Assembly (NCBI RefSeq): GCF_001659605.2
Contig: NC_035168.2
Location: forward strand, 9,046,058-9,110,057
Direction of reading: 5' to 3'
Source: Manihot esculenta
Lineage: Eukaryota > Streptophyta > Magnoliopsida > Malpighiales > Euphorbiaceae
DNA length: 64,000 nucleotides
Shown: one piece after another, positions 21,306-32,722 of the stretch
Position numbering within the stretch: the first letter of the stretch is position 1
Layout: each line of letters opens with the position of its first letter
Program-made: the position numbers and the translations under genes
The notes under the pieces: model-generated
The model's database searches: none
Seen by the model: the letters and a program-made list of their open reading frames with translations, nothing else
What the model was told of the DNA's origin: nothing

Positions 21306-24022
21306 ATGACCAGATCTGAACACAGGGACACTCTATCCTTGGATCCAGAAATTGAACGCACCCTCAGAAGATTAGGAAAGCAAGCTGCCGAGCATTCTGC
21401 CCAACATTCGGCCGTCGAACTTCATCAACCTTCGGCCGCCGAACCTTCCTTACTTCAGCAACCGAATTTTGCACCAATGGCAGAACCTAATGCACAAGCT
21501 GCTGCCCCTAATGGACATGCTATCCAGAACCAAATAATTCAAGAAAATCCAGCAATAAGACCACAGATGCCAAGGGAAAGAACCATGAGAGAATTGGCAA
21601 CACCAGTAGGTGATCAAGCACCACTTTGCATCACCTACCCACCTCTGACAGTTCCCTTTGAACTGAAGACAGGTTTGATTCATCTTCTCCCAAAATTTAG
21701 AGGTTTGCAAAATGAAAATCCATACAAGCACTTGAAAGAGTTTAATATTGTTTGCTCATCTATGAGACCTCAAGGTATTTCTAAAGATCATGTTAAATTA
21801 AGAGCTTTTCCTTTTTCATTAGATGACTTTGCTAAAGATTGGTTATTTTATTTGCCACCTGGATCTATAACTTCTTGGGATGATATGGTCCAAACCTTTT
21901 TGAACAAATACTTCCCAACATCTAAGTCAATTGGCATAATAAGAGAAATCACTAGCATAATGTAACAGCCCGAAAATCGGACTTCTACCGGCGAAACTCT
22001 CTTGTATGAGCTGGAAACCCGCCTCAGTACCAGTAGTGAGTTCTTAGATGTTTTCCCAGATAGGCCGCCGAGTGTACCATCTGCTAGGGGGATGGAGTTT
22101 TAAATTAAAGTGATAATGGGGACCAGACCCATCCCTACCTCTCCCTACAGGGTAGCACCTGCAGAGTTAAAGGAGTAGAAAGAGCAGTTAAAAAAAGTTG
22201 GTAGACAAGGGTTTCATCCGACTGAGTACCTCGCCTTGCAATACTCTAGTGTTGGTTATGGAAATGAAGGATGGACCCTCAGGACTTTGTATCGACTACA
22301 AGTCGTTGAACAAAGTCACTACCCAAAACAAGTATTTGTTACCTTGGATCGACGATCTATGTTAAACCAGCTAGCAAGAGCTGGTTGCCTTTCCAAGATA
22401 GATCTGAAGTCCAGGTACCATCAGTTAAGATCAAGGAAGAAGATGTACAGAGAGCAGTATTTAGAACTAGATATGGGCACTATGAGTTCCTAGGAATGTC
22501 GTTCGGGTTAATGAACGCCCCTACAGCATTCATGGATCTCATAAGCAGAGTTTTAGTCGATTTCTGGATCACTCCGTTATTGTCTTCATTGACGGTACCT
22601 CGATGAGTTCCAGAAATACAGAAGGGTATGCCCATTACCTGAGGTCAGGATTGCAAATCCTGAGAGAACATGGCTTGGATGCCCAGTTCTCCAAATGTGA
22701 ATTCCGGTCAAGGAGCATATCTTTCTTGGGTCATGGTATGTCGGAAAAAGAAAAGTGAGGTAAACCCGAGGAAGTTGAAGTTGTAGCTAACTAGCCCAGG
22801 CCCATTGTAGTGACAAAGATCAAGAGTTTTTTTGGGTTGGGCAGGTTACCTACTGGAGGTTCATCTAGAACTTCTCTAGAGTTGCCGCTCCTATGGCCAG
22901 ATGGATCAAGAAGAACCAGAGGGTTGTGTGGTCTACTCAGTGTGAAGAGAGCTTTGAAGAGCCGAAGAAAATGTTAATGTCTATGTTAATGCATGCACAG
23001 ATTGAGTTTGGTTCATGAATGAAAAAGAAAAGATCAATTTTTATGTATGTTGTTGATCATGTATGGGATTAAATAGGTTCACAGGATGTATGTTAGGCTT
23101 GCTACGGGTCCCGGCGGCCTTAAGCTGATTTGGATCCTAGAGCCGGTAGCGGTCCGATTTTCGGGTCGTTACATATAAGAAAGAAACCAACTGAAGATTT
23201 ATATGATTGTTGGGAAAGGTTTGAAAGACTGTGTACAGGTTGTCCACAACATGATATGTCAGATAGGTCCCTCATACAGTTCTTCTACGGAGGATTGCTC
23301 TCATCAAAAAGGAGATTCATAGATATAGCTTGTGGAGGATCCATTGCAGACAAGACACCTAGGGAGATGCGAGAGTTGATTTCTACACTTGCAGCCTCAT
23401 CTAGGCAGTATGGAGAAGAACAGCAAATGCAAAGAGGAGTCAATGAAGTAAGTTCTCCTACTATTTCTGAACTGACAGCTGTTATGAAAGATTTTGCTAT
23501 AGGACTGGTTCAACAGATGCAAGCAGCCCAACCACCTAGGCCATATGGTATCTGTTCATATGTAGGACATCCAACTGATCAATGTCCTACGCTGCAAGAA
23601 GACAACCAGCAGGTTAATGCCATTGGAGGGTACAACAACCAGCCTAGACATGATCCATATTCAAACACATACAATCTAGGTTGGAGAGATCACCCCAATT
23701 TCAGCTACGGAAGGGCCAACAACAATCAGAACTATCAAAGGAACCAAGCCCAACCAGCACCTTCAAATCCTATCCAACGCCTTGAAAAGATGATGAAGTC
23801 CATGGCCGGTGCTATACAAAGCCTCAATCAGTGTATAGATCTGATGGCCACATCCGGAAGCAATTCTGAAACCCAAGGTAAACTCCCTTCTCAAACTGAA
23901 ACTAACCCCAGACAGAATATCAGTGCTGTTACTTTGAGAAGTGGAAAAGAGCTTCAAAATGCAAGATATGAGGAAGAAAAGCAAATAGCACCAAAGCCTG
24001 CGCGATCTGAAACCTTCCCTGC
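21306..24022 (+). pseudogene. Athila-A gag, interrupted by a 1.2-kb insertion
   Basis: It starts at ATG 21306 (MTRSEHRDTLSLDPEIERTL), 28 bases after the primer site. Athila-B starts the same way. The Gag core is the same as in Athila-D. Two P1 copies lie in frame in the N-terminal coding part (about 21404-21450), encoding SAVELHQPSAAEP where Athila-B has none. Gag is split at 21960 by the 21961-23173 insertion and resumes at 23175 in the same frame. The nucleocapsid motif reads YGICSYVGHPTDQC, with Tyr for the first Cys. The solo LTR at 24023 cuts it again. Apart from the insertions the frame is continuous into protease. Confidence 0.85.
21961..23173 (+). mobile_element. 1.2-kb mosaic Tekay derivative inserted in Athila-A gag
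   Basis: Starts TGTAACAGCCCGAAAATC, ends GGGTCGTTACA, flanked by CATAA/TATAA (one change). After about 50 bp of LTR-like start it passes directly into degenerate Tekay protease-RT sequence. Readable peptides there are FLDVFPDRPPS, YRVAPAELKE, CLSKIDLKSRYHQL and FGLMNAPTAFMD. From about 22985 it passes into the last 190 bp of a Tekay LTR. Most of both LTRs and the rest of gag-pol are missing. Its length plus the 5-bp duplication is 1218 bp, a multiple of three, but it carries many stops. Confidence 0.8.
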
Positions 24023-25677
24023 TGATAGAGCATATTTTAGTCCACTTTATCATAATCTTATCGATGTTTATTCGCACCTATTCTACCTAATTTTGTGGTT
24101 TTAATCATGTTTTGCAGATATTAGGTGTAAAGAAGCAATTTGGAGAAAATGCTCTTAAAAATACCAAAAAGTGCCAAAATTGGAAAAAGCCACCTTCGGC
24201 AGCACCTTCGGCGGCCGAACCTTCGGTCCAGAGGCGAAACTCAATCTCCTTCGGAAGCACTTTCGGAAGCCAAAACTGCTTGTCATCTTCGGCGGCACCT
24301 TCGGCGGCCGAACCTTTGCTCCAGAGACGAAAGTCACCCATGTTCAGCGGCACCTTCGGCGGCCGAACCTTCATTCCAGAGCCGAAAGTCCTGCCGCCGA
24401 AACTAAACTTAGGCGGCCGAAAGTCCCTCCAAACAGCCTCCTTCTTGTTCAATAAGCCAAATCTTGAAGATCACATATTTTCCACTTAGTGTCATGCACA
24501 TTCAATATTCAAATCAAGGCTCCACCTTCCTCTTTAGTGCATGAATAATGTGAAGAAAGCTTCTTGGACACACTTGGACATCAAACAAAAGACTAAAAAG
24601 GGCTTGCAACTCCACACAAGCACATAGAAGACTCAAGGGCATTTTGGGCAACTCCCTAAAGATGCATGAAACCCTAAGCAGCCTCTCAAGAACATATTTA
24701 AACATCATATGAAGGCAAGAGAGGCAGATTTTGTTCCATACAACTTCTCCAAGGGTTCTCCATCTTAGTTCTTCATCTTTTTGCTTTCTTTTCTTCTATT
24801 TTCTGTTTTGGTTCAGCCATGAGTGGCTGAAACCCTTATTCTAGTTGAAGTTTGGTTGAAACTAAGGTTGTTTAAAGGGTTGTGAGATCTGAACATAAAG
24901 TGTTTGCTTTTGATTTATTCAATATTCATACAATTGTGCTTAATTCTAAAGATTGCTTTGTTGTTTTGATCAAATTGGCCACTTGATTCTTGATTGCAAA
25001 GTTAATTGATTGTTGGTTAGGATATTTGTTAGTCCGTAATTGCTGGAAATATTCTGATCTAAGAACACTTGGTGTAAAAACTAGGGAATTGCATGATCTA
25101 GCAACATCTCATGCGTTTGAGTAGCTAGGGTTAGATCTCTCTCATTCTTCATGCAATTGACAATTGTTTTGATGCCTAAGGCCCAAGGACATTCCTTGAC
25201 AATTTGTTAATTAGTAATTGATTAGAGGACGTTCCCTAATTAATTTAATCATAAGGAGAGACATGGTGGTGAAAAGCGTTTTCCACCCCCATAACTAATC
25301 TATTGAATTAATCAAGAAAACCTAAGTTTCTATGATCAACCCAAACAACCAAAGTGGATCCATATCTTCAACTAGACCTTTTCTCATATTGATTTCTTAT
25401 TCTATTTTGATTACTTACTGTTTTAATTACTTTCAATAGTTGTTAGACAAATCAATCTCAAAATCCCCCTTTTTTACTTTTATTGCACTTTACTTTCATT
25501 CAACTTTTGATTTACTTGCTTTCTCTTGTGTTTTCAATTAGTTCTCTTGGTCTTGATTGAGAAAAATAAATAGGTAATCAATTCTCTGTGGATTCGATCC
25601 TTCACCACTATCTGCAGTTGTAAATTGTTGATAACCAAAAAGGTTATTTTTGACCGGCTTCGACAACCGCACTGTCA
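24023..25677 (+). mobile_element. Solo LTR of the Athila-A family inside Athila-A gag
   Basis: TGATAGAGCATATTTTAG to CGCACTGTCA, 1655 bp, flanked by a perfect CCTGC duplication (24018-24022 and 25678-25682). P1 copies are at about 24197-24425. It lacks the GCCGCCGCTCC stretch seen in the two flanking Athila-A LTRs. It therefore came from a different copy, not by recombination within this element. Confidence 0.95.
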
Positions 25678-25682
25678 CCTGC

Positions 25683-26568
25683 GCTTTCTGAAACACAAGT
25701 TGCGCCAAAGCCAAGGCAACCTGAAGCCTCTCCAGCGCAACCTGAAGCACCACCTACGCAGAAGATTGATCAAAAGGTAAGTTTCCACATTCCACCTCCT
25801 TTTCCAAAAAGATTTGAAAGAACACAAAAAGAAAAGGAAGAGAAGGAGATCCTTGACACCTTCAGAAAGGTCCAAATCAACATACCTCTACTAGATGTTG
25901 TTAAGCAGATCCCAAGGTACGCTAAATTTCTGAAAGAATTGTGCACCAATAGAAGAAAGCTAGCTGAAAGAGAAAAAGTAAGTGTAGGTGAGGTTGTCAC
26001 TGCTGTTATTAAAAGAGAACTCCCTACTAAGTGCAAGGACAAAGGTATGTTTGCTATTTCTTGCAAAATTGGAAATGTTGGAATTAAGAAAGCCATGTGT
26101 GGTCTTGGTGCATCTATAAACGTCATGCCTATTTCCATCTATAAATCTCTGAATGCATGTGCACTGAAAGACACAAGAGTTGTGATTCAACTAGCTGATA
26201 GATCTGTGGTATATCCCATAGGTGTTCTAGAAGATGTGTTAGTCAAAGTAGATGAACTTGTCTTTCCTGCAGATTTTTATGTGATTGATACTAAGGAAGA
26301 TAGTTGCAATACTAGTTCTGATATCCTTCTTGGACGTCCTTTCTTGAGTACTGCTAGAACTAAGATTGATGTACATGATGGTACTTTGACCATGGAATTT
26401 GAAGGGGAAGTCATTAAGTTTAATGTCTATGATGCCATGAAATATCCACATGATATGTCCCCTGTTTATGGTCTTGATATTGTTGACTGTTTGAGCCAGG
26501 AAATTTTTGATAAAAATCAAGATAATATTCTTAATAGTGATTTCTACAGAGATACTAATCAGATATAG
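25683..26568 (+). pseudogene. Athila-A gag C-terminus and aspartic protease, active-site Asp lost
   Basis: Gag-pol continues after the solo LTR. The sequence is a Pro/Gln-rich stretch, PPPFPKRFERTQKEKEEKEI, INIPLLDVVKQIPRYAKFLKEL, then the protease domain from about 26040. The active site reads GLGASINVMP, where Athila-B and -C have DLGASIN. The catalytic Asp is therefore replaced by Gly. A second conserved block ILLGRPFLSTARTKIDVHDG is intact. An in-frame TAG at 26566-26568 ends the frame where Athila-B has a Gln codon. Confidence 0.85.
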
Positions 26569-26824
26569 ATTGAAAGCCAGAAAGAGCCAAAACTGAAAGA
26601 AACTGTTTGCAGTATCCAACAAATTGATGTTGCGCAGACTGAAGACTTTCGGCCGCCGAATACAGACAAATTTCGATTGCCGAACCTGACTGCCTTCCAG
26701 ACGTAGAGTCCATCACCACAGCCTGCCCAACACACTGAAAATTTTCGGCCGCCGAATCCAGACCTCTTTCGGCCGCCGAATCTGATCGTCCTTCAGACAC
26801 CGAATTCTGTTACTCCACTTCAGA
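26569..26824 (+). repeat. Protease-integrase linker with P1 copies, in place of RT-RNase H
   Basis: Only about 250 bp separate the protease frame from the integrase frame, where an autonomous Athila would have RT and RNase H. P1 copies start at 26648, 26744 and 26768. Degenerate copies follow at about 26854 and 26872. There is one net frame change relative to protease. Athila-B has a linker of similar position rich in Ser, Gln and Pro but without P1. Confidence 0.8.
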
Positions 26825-28312
26825 ATGAACCTGCACAGACTGAAATTTTTTCGGCAGCAGAATACAGACATCCTTCGGCCGCTGAATCCTTCACCACAGC
26901 CTTCAACGCAAACAAGCTCTTCCAGCCCGCCTTTTCAGTCAAGCCAAGAGCACCTTTCAAAATCTGAAGAATGTAAGAATGACCTACTTGAACAAATCTT
27001 CCTTGCCCACTCTGATGAGCCATGGTACGCAGACATGGTAAACTACTTGGCCACAGGTAACTTGCCATCTGACATGCCTAAGCATACCAAAGACAAGATA
27101 AAGAAAGATGCTAAGTACTATGTTTGGGATGAACCATATTTGTGGAAATATTGTGCTGACCAAATGATAAGGAGATGTATCCCAGATCAAGAGATAGCTT
27201 CTGTGCTTACTTTCTGTCATTCATATAGTTGTGGTGGACACTTTGGTCCAAGAAAGACTGCTCATAAGATACTTGAAAGTGGCCTGTTTTGGCCCACTAT
27301 GTTTCGAGATGCTTTTCTGTTTTGCAGATCATGTGCTAGGTATCAACAGACTGGAAATCTGAACAAAAGGAATCAAATGCCACAAAACCCCATCATGGTC
27401 TGTGAGGTATTTGATGTTTGGGGCATTGACTTCATGGGCCCATTCCCACCATCCTTTGGATACACTTACATCATCCTTGCAGTGGATTATGTGTCCAAGT
27501 GGGTGGAAGCTAGAGCAACTAAGACTGATGATGCTAAGGTAGTAGTAGAATTTATGAAGACCAACATCTTTGCCAGACATGGAGTACCAAAGGCAATCAT
27601 CAGTGATAGAGGGACCCATTTTTGCAATAGGGTAGTGGAAAGCCTTCTCAGAAAATACAACGTCATACATAGGACATCCACAGCCTACCACCCTCAAACA
27701 AATGGGCAAGCTGAAGTGTCCAATAGAGAAATCAAGGCCATTCTTGAAAAGACAGTGTCTCCTAACCGAAAGGACTGGAGTACAAGATTAGAAGATGCTC
27801 TATGGGCATACATAACAGCCTACAAGACTCCCATAGGTATGTCTCCTTATAGATTGGTCTATGGAAAAGGTTGTCACCTTCCAGTTGAACTTGAGCACAA
27901 AGCCTATTGGGCTGTAAAGAATTGCAACATGGACCTCAAAGAAGCTGGACAACATCGCAAGCTGCAACTGCAGGAGCTAGAGGAAATAAGACGAGATGCA
28001 TATGAGAATTCTTGGAACTACAAAACAAAAACCAAAGCCTCCCATGACAATCATCTTTCAAGAAAACAATTTGAGGTTGGTAATAAAGTCTTACTCTTTG
28101 ACTCTCGTTTGAAATTATTTTTAGGAAAGTTACGGTCTAGGTGGATTGGATCATTCATAGTAGAACATGCTTATCCACATGGAGCTGTAGACATCCGAAG
28201 CATAGAAACTGAAAAAATCTTCAAGGTGAATGGACATCGTCTGAAACCATACTTTGAAGGATTCACAGTACAAGTGGTGGAAGAAATTCCACTACAACAT
28301 CCCTCAGCCTAA
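26825..28312 (+). CDS. Athila-A integrase, 495-codon open frame
   Basis: Retrotransposon integrase of the DDE family. The ATG at 26825 is simply the first in the frame, and the protein was originally part of a polyprotein. An [11 protein letters not shown]...[12 protein letters not shown]...WDEPYLWK lead-in is followed by a zinc-binding region whose last Cys is Tyr (CARYQQ; Athila-B has CARCQQ). The catalytic core keeps D (WGIDFMGPF), D (ISDRGTHF) and E ([10 protein letters not shown]). The C-terminal part runs to [13 protein letters not shown]. The frame has no internal stop or frameshift, unlike the gag-protease part. No promoter of its own is visible. Confidence 0.8.
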   Translation: MNLHRLKFFRQQNTDILRPLNPSPQPSTQTSSSSPPFQSSQEHLSKSEECKNDLLEQIFLAHSDEPWYADMVNYLATGNLPSDMPKHTKDKIKKDAKYYVWDEPYLWKYCADQMIRRCIPDQEIASVLTFCHSYSCGGHFGPRKTAHKILESGLFWPTMFRDAFLFCRSCARYQQTGNLNKRNQMPQNPIMVCEVFDVWGIDFMGPFPPSFGYTYIILAVDYVSKWVEARATKTDDAKVVVEFMKTNIFARHGVPKAIISDRGTHFCNRVVESLLRKYNVIHRTSTAYHPQTNGQAEVSNREIKAILEKTVSPNRKDWSTRLEDALWAYITAYKTPIGMSPYRLVYGKGCHLPVELEHKAYWAVKNCNMDLKEAGQHRKLQLQELEEIRRDAYENSWNYKTKTKASHDNHLSRKQFEVGNKVLLFDSRLKLFLGKLRSRWIGSFIVEHAYPHGAVDIRSIETEKIFKVNGHRLKPYFEGFTVQVVEEIPLQHPSA

Positions 28313-29027
28313 AGAATCACATACCATGCACCTTACACCCCAAGGGAGTATTCAGTTTCCTTTGTTCTTTTATGTTTCTTATACATTGAGGACAATGCAT
28401 GATTTAAGTGTGGGGGTGCATATCTCTCTTCCTCTCCCCTTCTTCTTCTTCTCCCTTCCCTTCTTCTTCTTCCCTTCTTCTTCTGCAAATTCACAATGCT
28501 TTCAGATTGCGAAATTTTTTCTTTTTCCCCTTTCACTTTTGCGTTTCTTTCAGTATGAATAGCCACAGTTGAAATTTTTTTTAGTTTATGCTTTCAATAA
28601 AACACACACAACCACAACCTTCTTCTTCTTTTTGTTTTGCTCTACTCAAACTAATGAACTATGTTGGATGAGTTTTTCTTTCCATGACCCCATTGATGTG
28701 ATGACTCTTTAAACTTATGTTGAATCAATTGTAGTGAGTTGTATTCATGTTTGAGAATTGCCTTTTGAATTGAATCTTTGAGTTTGCCATGGTGAAAAAT
28801 ATATTCATGACCCTCATTAGAGAGAATAATTGAAAATTGTGTGAATGAACTTAACATGACTTGATTTAGCAATTGGTGTTGATTTGCCCAAATCATTGAG
28901 AGAAAGAAAATTCAGCAAAGGCAAAGACCTCAAAAGCACAAATCAAAAACTGTTCCAATGGTCAAAAGACTAATAACAGAGCTAGTAGCCACTTGGAAAG
29001 GTGACCAACTGAGTAACTGGGGGTATT
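28313..29027 (+). other. Athila-A 3' noncoding region, terminal polypurine block deleted
   Basis: No gene. The internal TTGAGGACAA...AAGTGTGGGGG block is at 28386-28416. A pyrimidine-rich TTCTTC run follows at about 28437-28490 and a single P2 copy at 28881-28894. Compared with Athila-B, about 345 bp before the LTR, including the terminal polypurine block, is missing. GAGTAACTGGGGG runs directly into TATTTGATAG. Confidence 0.75.
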
Positions 29028-30638
29028 TGATAGAGCATATTTTAGTCCATATTATCATGATCTTATTGATGTTTATTTACACCTTTTCTACCTAATTTTG
29101 TGGTTTTAATCATGTTTTGCAGATATTAGGTGTAAAGAGACAATTAAGAGAAAATGCTCTCAAAACTGCCAAAAAGTGCCAAATCTGGAAAAACCACCTT
29201 CGGAAGCACCTTCGGCGGCTGAAAGTCTCGTCCAGAGCCGAAAGTCACCCATCTTCGGCAGCACCTTCGGCGGCCGAAAGTTTGCTCCAGAGCCGAAAGT
29301 CCAGCTTCTGAAAACAAGTTTAGGCAGCCGAAAGTCCTCCCTAATTGCCTCTTCCTTATTCAAGAAGCCAAATCTTGAAGATCACATGTTTCCCACTTCA
29401 TGCCATGCACATTTAAAATTCAAAAGAAGGCTCCACCTTCCTTTTTAGTGCATGAATGGCAAGAATAATGTGAAGAAGACTTCTTGGACACACCTTGGAC
29501 AACAATTAAAAGACCAAAAAGCCCCTCCCTTGCCTTCACACATGCACATAGAAGGCACATATTGACCAAGGGCACTTTGGGCAACCTCTAAAAGATGCAT
29601 GGACACCCAAGAAGCCCTAGGTAGCCTCCCAAGATATATTTAAAGGCCTTATGAAGACAAGATTTCAAGGAACTCATCACCCCATCTCCTTCAACCTTCG
29701 GCCGCCGCTCCTCCTCCACTCTTGCCGCCGCTGGTTCCTCCTTCCACCTTCTCTTCTTCTACTTTCTGTTTTGGTTCAGCCATGAGTGGCTGAAACCTTT
29801 AATTCTAGTTGAAGATTGGTTGAAACTAAGGTTGTTTTAAAGGGTTGTGAGATCTGAACATAAAGTGTTTGCTTTTGGTTTGTTCAATATCCATGCAATT
29901 GTGTGCTTAAATCTAAGATTGCTTTGTTGTTTTGATCAAATTGGCCACTTGATTCTTGATTGCAAAGTTAATTGACTGTTACTTGGGATATTTGTTAGTC
30001 CGTAATTGCTGAAAATATTCTGACCTAAGAACACTTGGTGTAAAAACTAAGGAATTGTATGATCTAGCAACATCTCATGCGTTTGAGTAGCTAGGGTTGG
30101 ATCTCTCTCTTTCTTCATGCAATTGACAATTGTTTTGATACCTAAGGCGTAAGGACGTTCCTTGGCAATTTGTTAATTAGTAATTGATTAGAGGACGTTC
30201 CCTAATTGATTTAATCATAAGGAGAGACATGGTGGTGAGAAGCGTTTTCCATCCCCATAACCAATCTATTGAACCAACTAAGAGCACATAAGTTTCAATG
30301 ATCAATCCAAGCAACCAAGGTGGATCCATATCTTCAACTAGACCTTTCTCATATTGATTTCCTCTTTTATTTTAATTACTTGCTGATTTAATTACTTTCA
30401 ATAGTTGTTAGTTAAATCAATCTCTAACCCCCCTTTTTTACTTTATTGCACTTTACTTTTGTCTTGCTTTCAATTACTTGCTTTCCGTTGTGTTTTCAGT
30501 TGAATCTCTTGATCTTGTTGGGAAAAATAAATAAGTATTCAATTCCCTGTGGATTCGATCCTTTCACCACTATCTGGAGTTGTAAATTGTTGATAACCAG
30601 AAAGGTTATTTTTTACCGGCTTCGACAACCGCGAGTCA
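29028..30638 (+). repeat. Athila-A 3' LTR
   Basis: TGATAGAGCATATTTTAG to CGCGAGTCA, 1611 bp. It shares with the 5' LTR the GCCGCCGCTCC stretch and the CGCGAGTCA end, which the solo copy lacks. P1 copies are at about 29205-29335, one unit fewer than in the 5' LTR. Confidence 0.9.
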
Positions 30639-30952
30639 ATGGGACTTTCGGCGGCAGGTTCGGCGGTCGAAGGTCCCTTCACAGATCCGAAAGTTTGAAC
30701 TTTCGGGGGCATGTTCGGCAGCCTAAAGCCCTTCACAGACCTGAATTCTGAACTTTCAAGGGCAGATTTAGCGGCCAAAAGGCTGCCTCCACAAGCAGGT
30801 TTGGCGGCCGAACCTGGGTTCTCCAGCAAGGCAGAACCCAATTTTGCCCTAATATTCAGCTTCCCAAAGCACCTCAAAACACACATGCAAAGGGTTTAAC
30901 AGCAACCACACCTGTTTAACATATCTAGGAGACTAAAAAACTGGCTCTAACC
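30639..30952 (-). repeat. E2 5' LTR, piece 2 of 3
   Basis: Continues the inverted E2 LTR. GGGACTTTCGGCGGCAGG matches the same region of the solo LTR at about 56338, followed by P1 copies at about 30650-30830. It is cut at 30952 by Athila-B and continues at 39446. Confidence 0.85.
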
Positions 30953-32671
30953 TGATAGAGCATAATTTAGTCCATTTTATATTAATATTATTGATAAATA
31001 TTTATATGATTTCTGCTTAATTTATTGCTTTTAATATTATTTTGCAGAAAATGGTGTAAAAGGACAATGTGGAGAAAATGCCCCTAAAACTGCCTTATTA
31101 GAGCAAAGAATGAGGAAAAGATTTTTAAAATATTCAAGCAACTTGGGCCCGCTTATGGACAGCCCGCTCTTGCACCTTGGGCCCACGAAAGCATTTCAAC
31201 GCTCACTCCAACTCCAGCCCATTCGCACTTGCACGTGGAACGCACCTCACCAACGCGCAAATGCCCGCACATGCACCATGGAGCAATTCACCTCACCAAC
31301 GCAATTGGACCTTCATCACTCACGCTCACCAGCACTCCACCGTGGACAGCCCATTCACGTGAGAGGACCGAATTCACGCATCCGCGCATTCCTTCACCTT
31401 GGGCCAAGCGCGGCTTGGACCCACCACACGCAGCCCACTCACGCAGTACCCACACACTCCTTCACCATGGACCAGCACGCCGCAAATTCTCACACATGGG
31501 CAGAGACCGCACACCAATCTTCATCCAGCATGGGCCCCGCCAAGGCGCTTCAACGAGCCCGCGTATGGACGGCCATTCCTGCAGATGGACCAACGCACTC
31601 CCACTTCAACTCCAGCGCACGAGGGAAGCAATTAAACCCTAAATGAGCTCCTCTCCTATAAAAAGGACCTTAAGTGGCCAAGGACAGACAACTCACAGTC
31701 ACTTCAATTCGGCAATTTCCGCAAGAAGGCAGAAGGCATAAATCGTCCTCTTCGGTTCTTTTCTTTTACTTTTATTTTTCTGTTTTCAATTCAGTCAATG
31801 TGTGGCTGATTTTCTTAATTCTAGTTGAGGATTGGTTGAAACTAAGATTGTTTAATGGGTCGTGAGATCTGAACATAAATTATTGTCTTTGGTTTTGTTC
31901 AATATTTATGCAATTGATGCTTTAATTACATGATTACTTTGTTGTTTTGATCAAATTGGCCACTTGATTTTAATTGCAAAGTTAATTGATTGTTAGTTGG
32001 GATTATTTTTAGTCCGTAATTGCTGGAAATATTCTGACCTTAGAACACTTGGTGTGAAAACCAAGGAATTGCATGATCTAGCGTTATCTCCATACGTTTG
32101 GGTAGCTAGGATTGGATCTCTCTATTTCTTTATGCAATTGACAATTGTTTTGATGCCTATAGCCCAAAGACGTTCCTTGGCAATTTGTTAATTAGTAATT
32201 GATTAGAGGACGTTCCCTAATTAATTTAATCATAAGGAGAGACATGGTGGTGAGAAGCGTCTTCCACCCCCATAACTAATCTATTGAACCAATCAAGATA
32301 ATCTAAGTTTCAATGATCAATCCAAACAACCAAAGTGGATCCATATCTTCAACTAGACTTTTCTCATATTGATTTCCTCTTTTATTTTAATTATTTTCTT
32401 TCTATTATTATTCTCATTCTTAGTTACTACAATCAATCTCAAACCCCCCATTTTACGTTTACTGCAATTTATTTTTGCTTTCAGTTTATCTCGTTTGATC
32501 CCACTTTCAGTTTTTTTTATCTCATTTTTAGTTTATTTTCTTGGTCATAAAAAGAGAAATAGGTGAGTTCTCAATTCCCTGTGGATTCGATCCTTTCACC
32601 ACTATCTGCAGTTATAAATTGTTGATAACCAGAAAGGTTATTTTTGACCGGCTTCGACAACCGCACAGTCA
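30953..32671 (+). repeat. Athila-B 5' LTR
   Basis: TGATAGAGCATAATTTAG to CGCACAGTCA, 1719 bp. Where Athila-A has P1 copies, this LTR has a GC-rich cassette (about 31140-31640) rich in GGGCCC, CCATGG and CACGTG-like blocks. The flanks are close to Athila-A. The TATA box is at 31657-31664 (TATAAAAA), followed by the conserved leader and the terminal CTTCGACAACCGC block. Confidence 0.95.
31657..31664 (+). promoter_or_regulatory. TATA box of the Athila-B 5' LTR
   Basis: TATAAAAA in CTCTCCTATAAAAAGGACC, just downstream of the GC-rich cassette. It is repeated at 38436-38443 in the 3' LTR. Confidence 0.65.
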
Positions 32672-32676
32672 AAAAT

Positions 32677-32694
32677 TGGCGCCGTTGCCGGAGA
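32677..32694 (+). other. Athila-B primer-binding site
   Basis: TGGCGCCGTTGCCGGAGA, five bases after the LTR. One difference from the Athila-A site (GGAGA for GGGGA). Confidence 0.9.
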
Positions 32695-32722
32695 ATTGAT
32701 TTAACTTGTTTATTTTTCTTTC

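Larger units (their letters stand above)
19589..30638 (+). mobile_element. Athila-A: Athila-class element lacking RT and RNase H
   Basis: Two LTRs (19589-21254 and 29028-30638) in direct orientation, primer site, gag, protease, linker and integrase. Flanks AGGGG (19584-19588) and ATGGG (30639-30643) are a target-site duplication with one change. Two later insertions sit in gag (21961-23173 and 24023-25677). Without them the element would be about 8.2 kb. No RT or RNase H motif occurs between protease and integrase. Confidence 0.9.

Noticed and set aside
21961..23173. The 1.2-kb insertion as a DNA transposon with terminal inverted repeats
   Set aside because: The ends do resemble each other inverted. 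But the 5-bp duplication, TGT...ACA ends and RT content fit a decayed Tekay LTR element better.
31110..31646. Open frame of 178 codons as a host gene or exon (copy at 37877)
   Set aside because: It lies wholly inside an LTR present twice, upstream of the LTR TATA box, with competing open frames and no recognisable domain. Kept only as a cassette finding.
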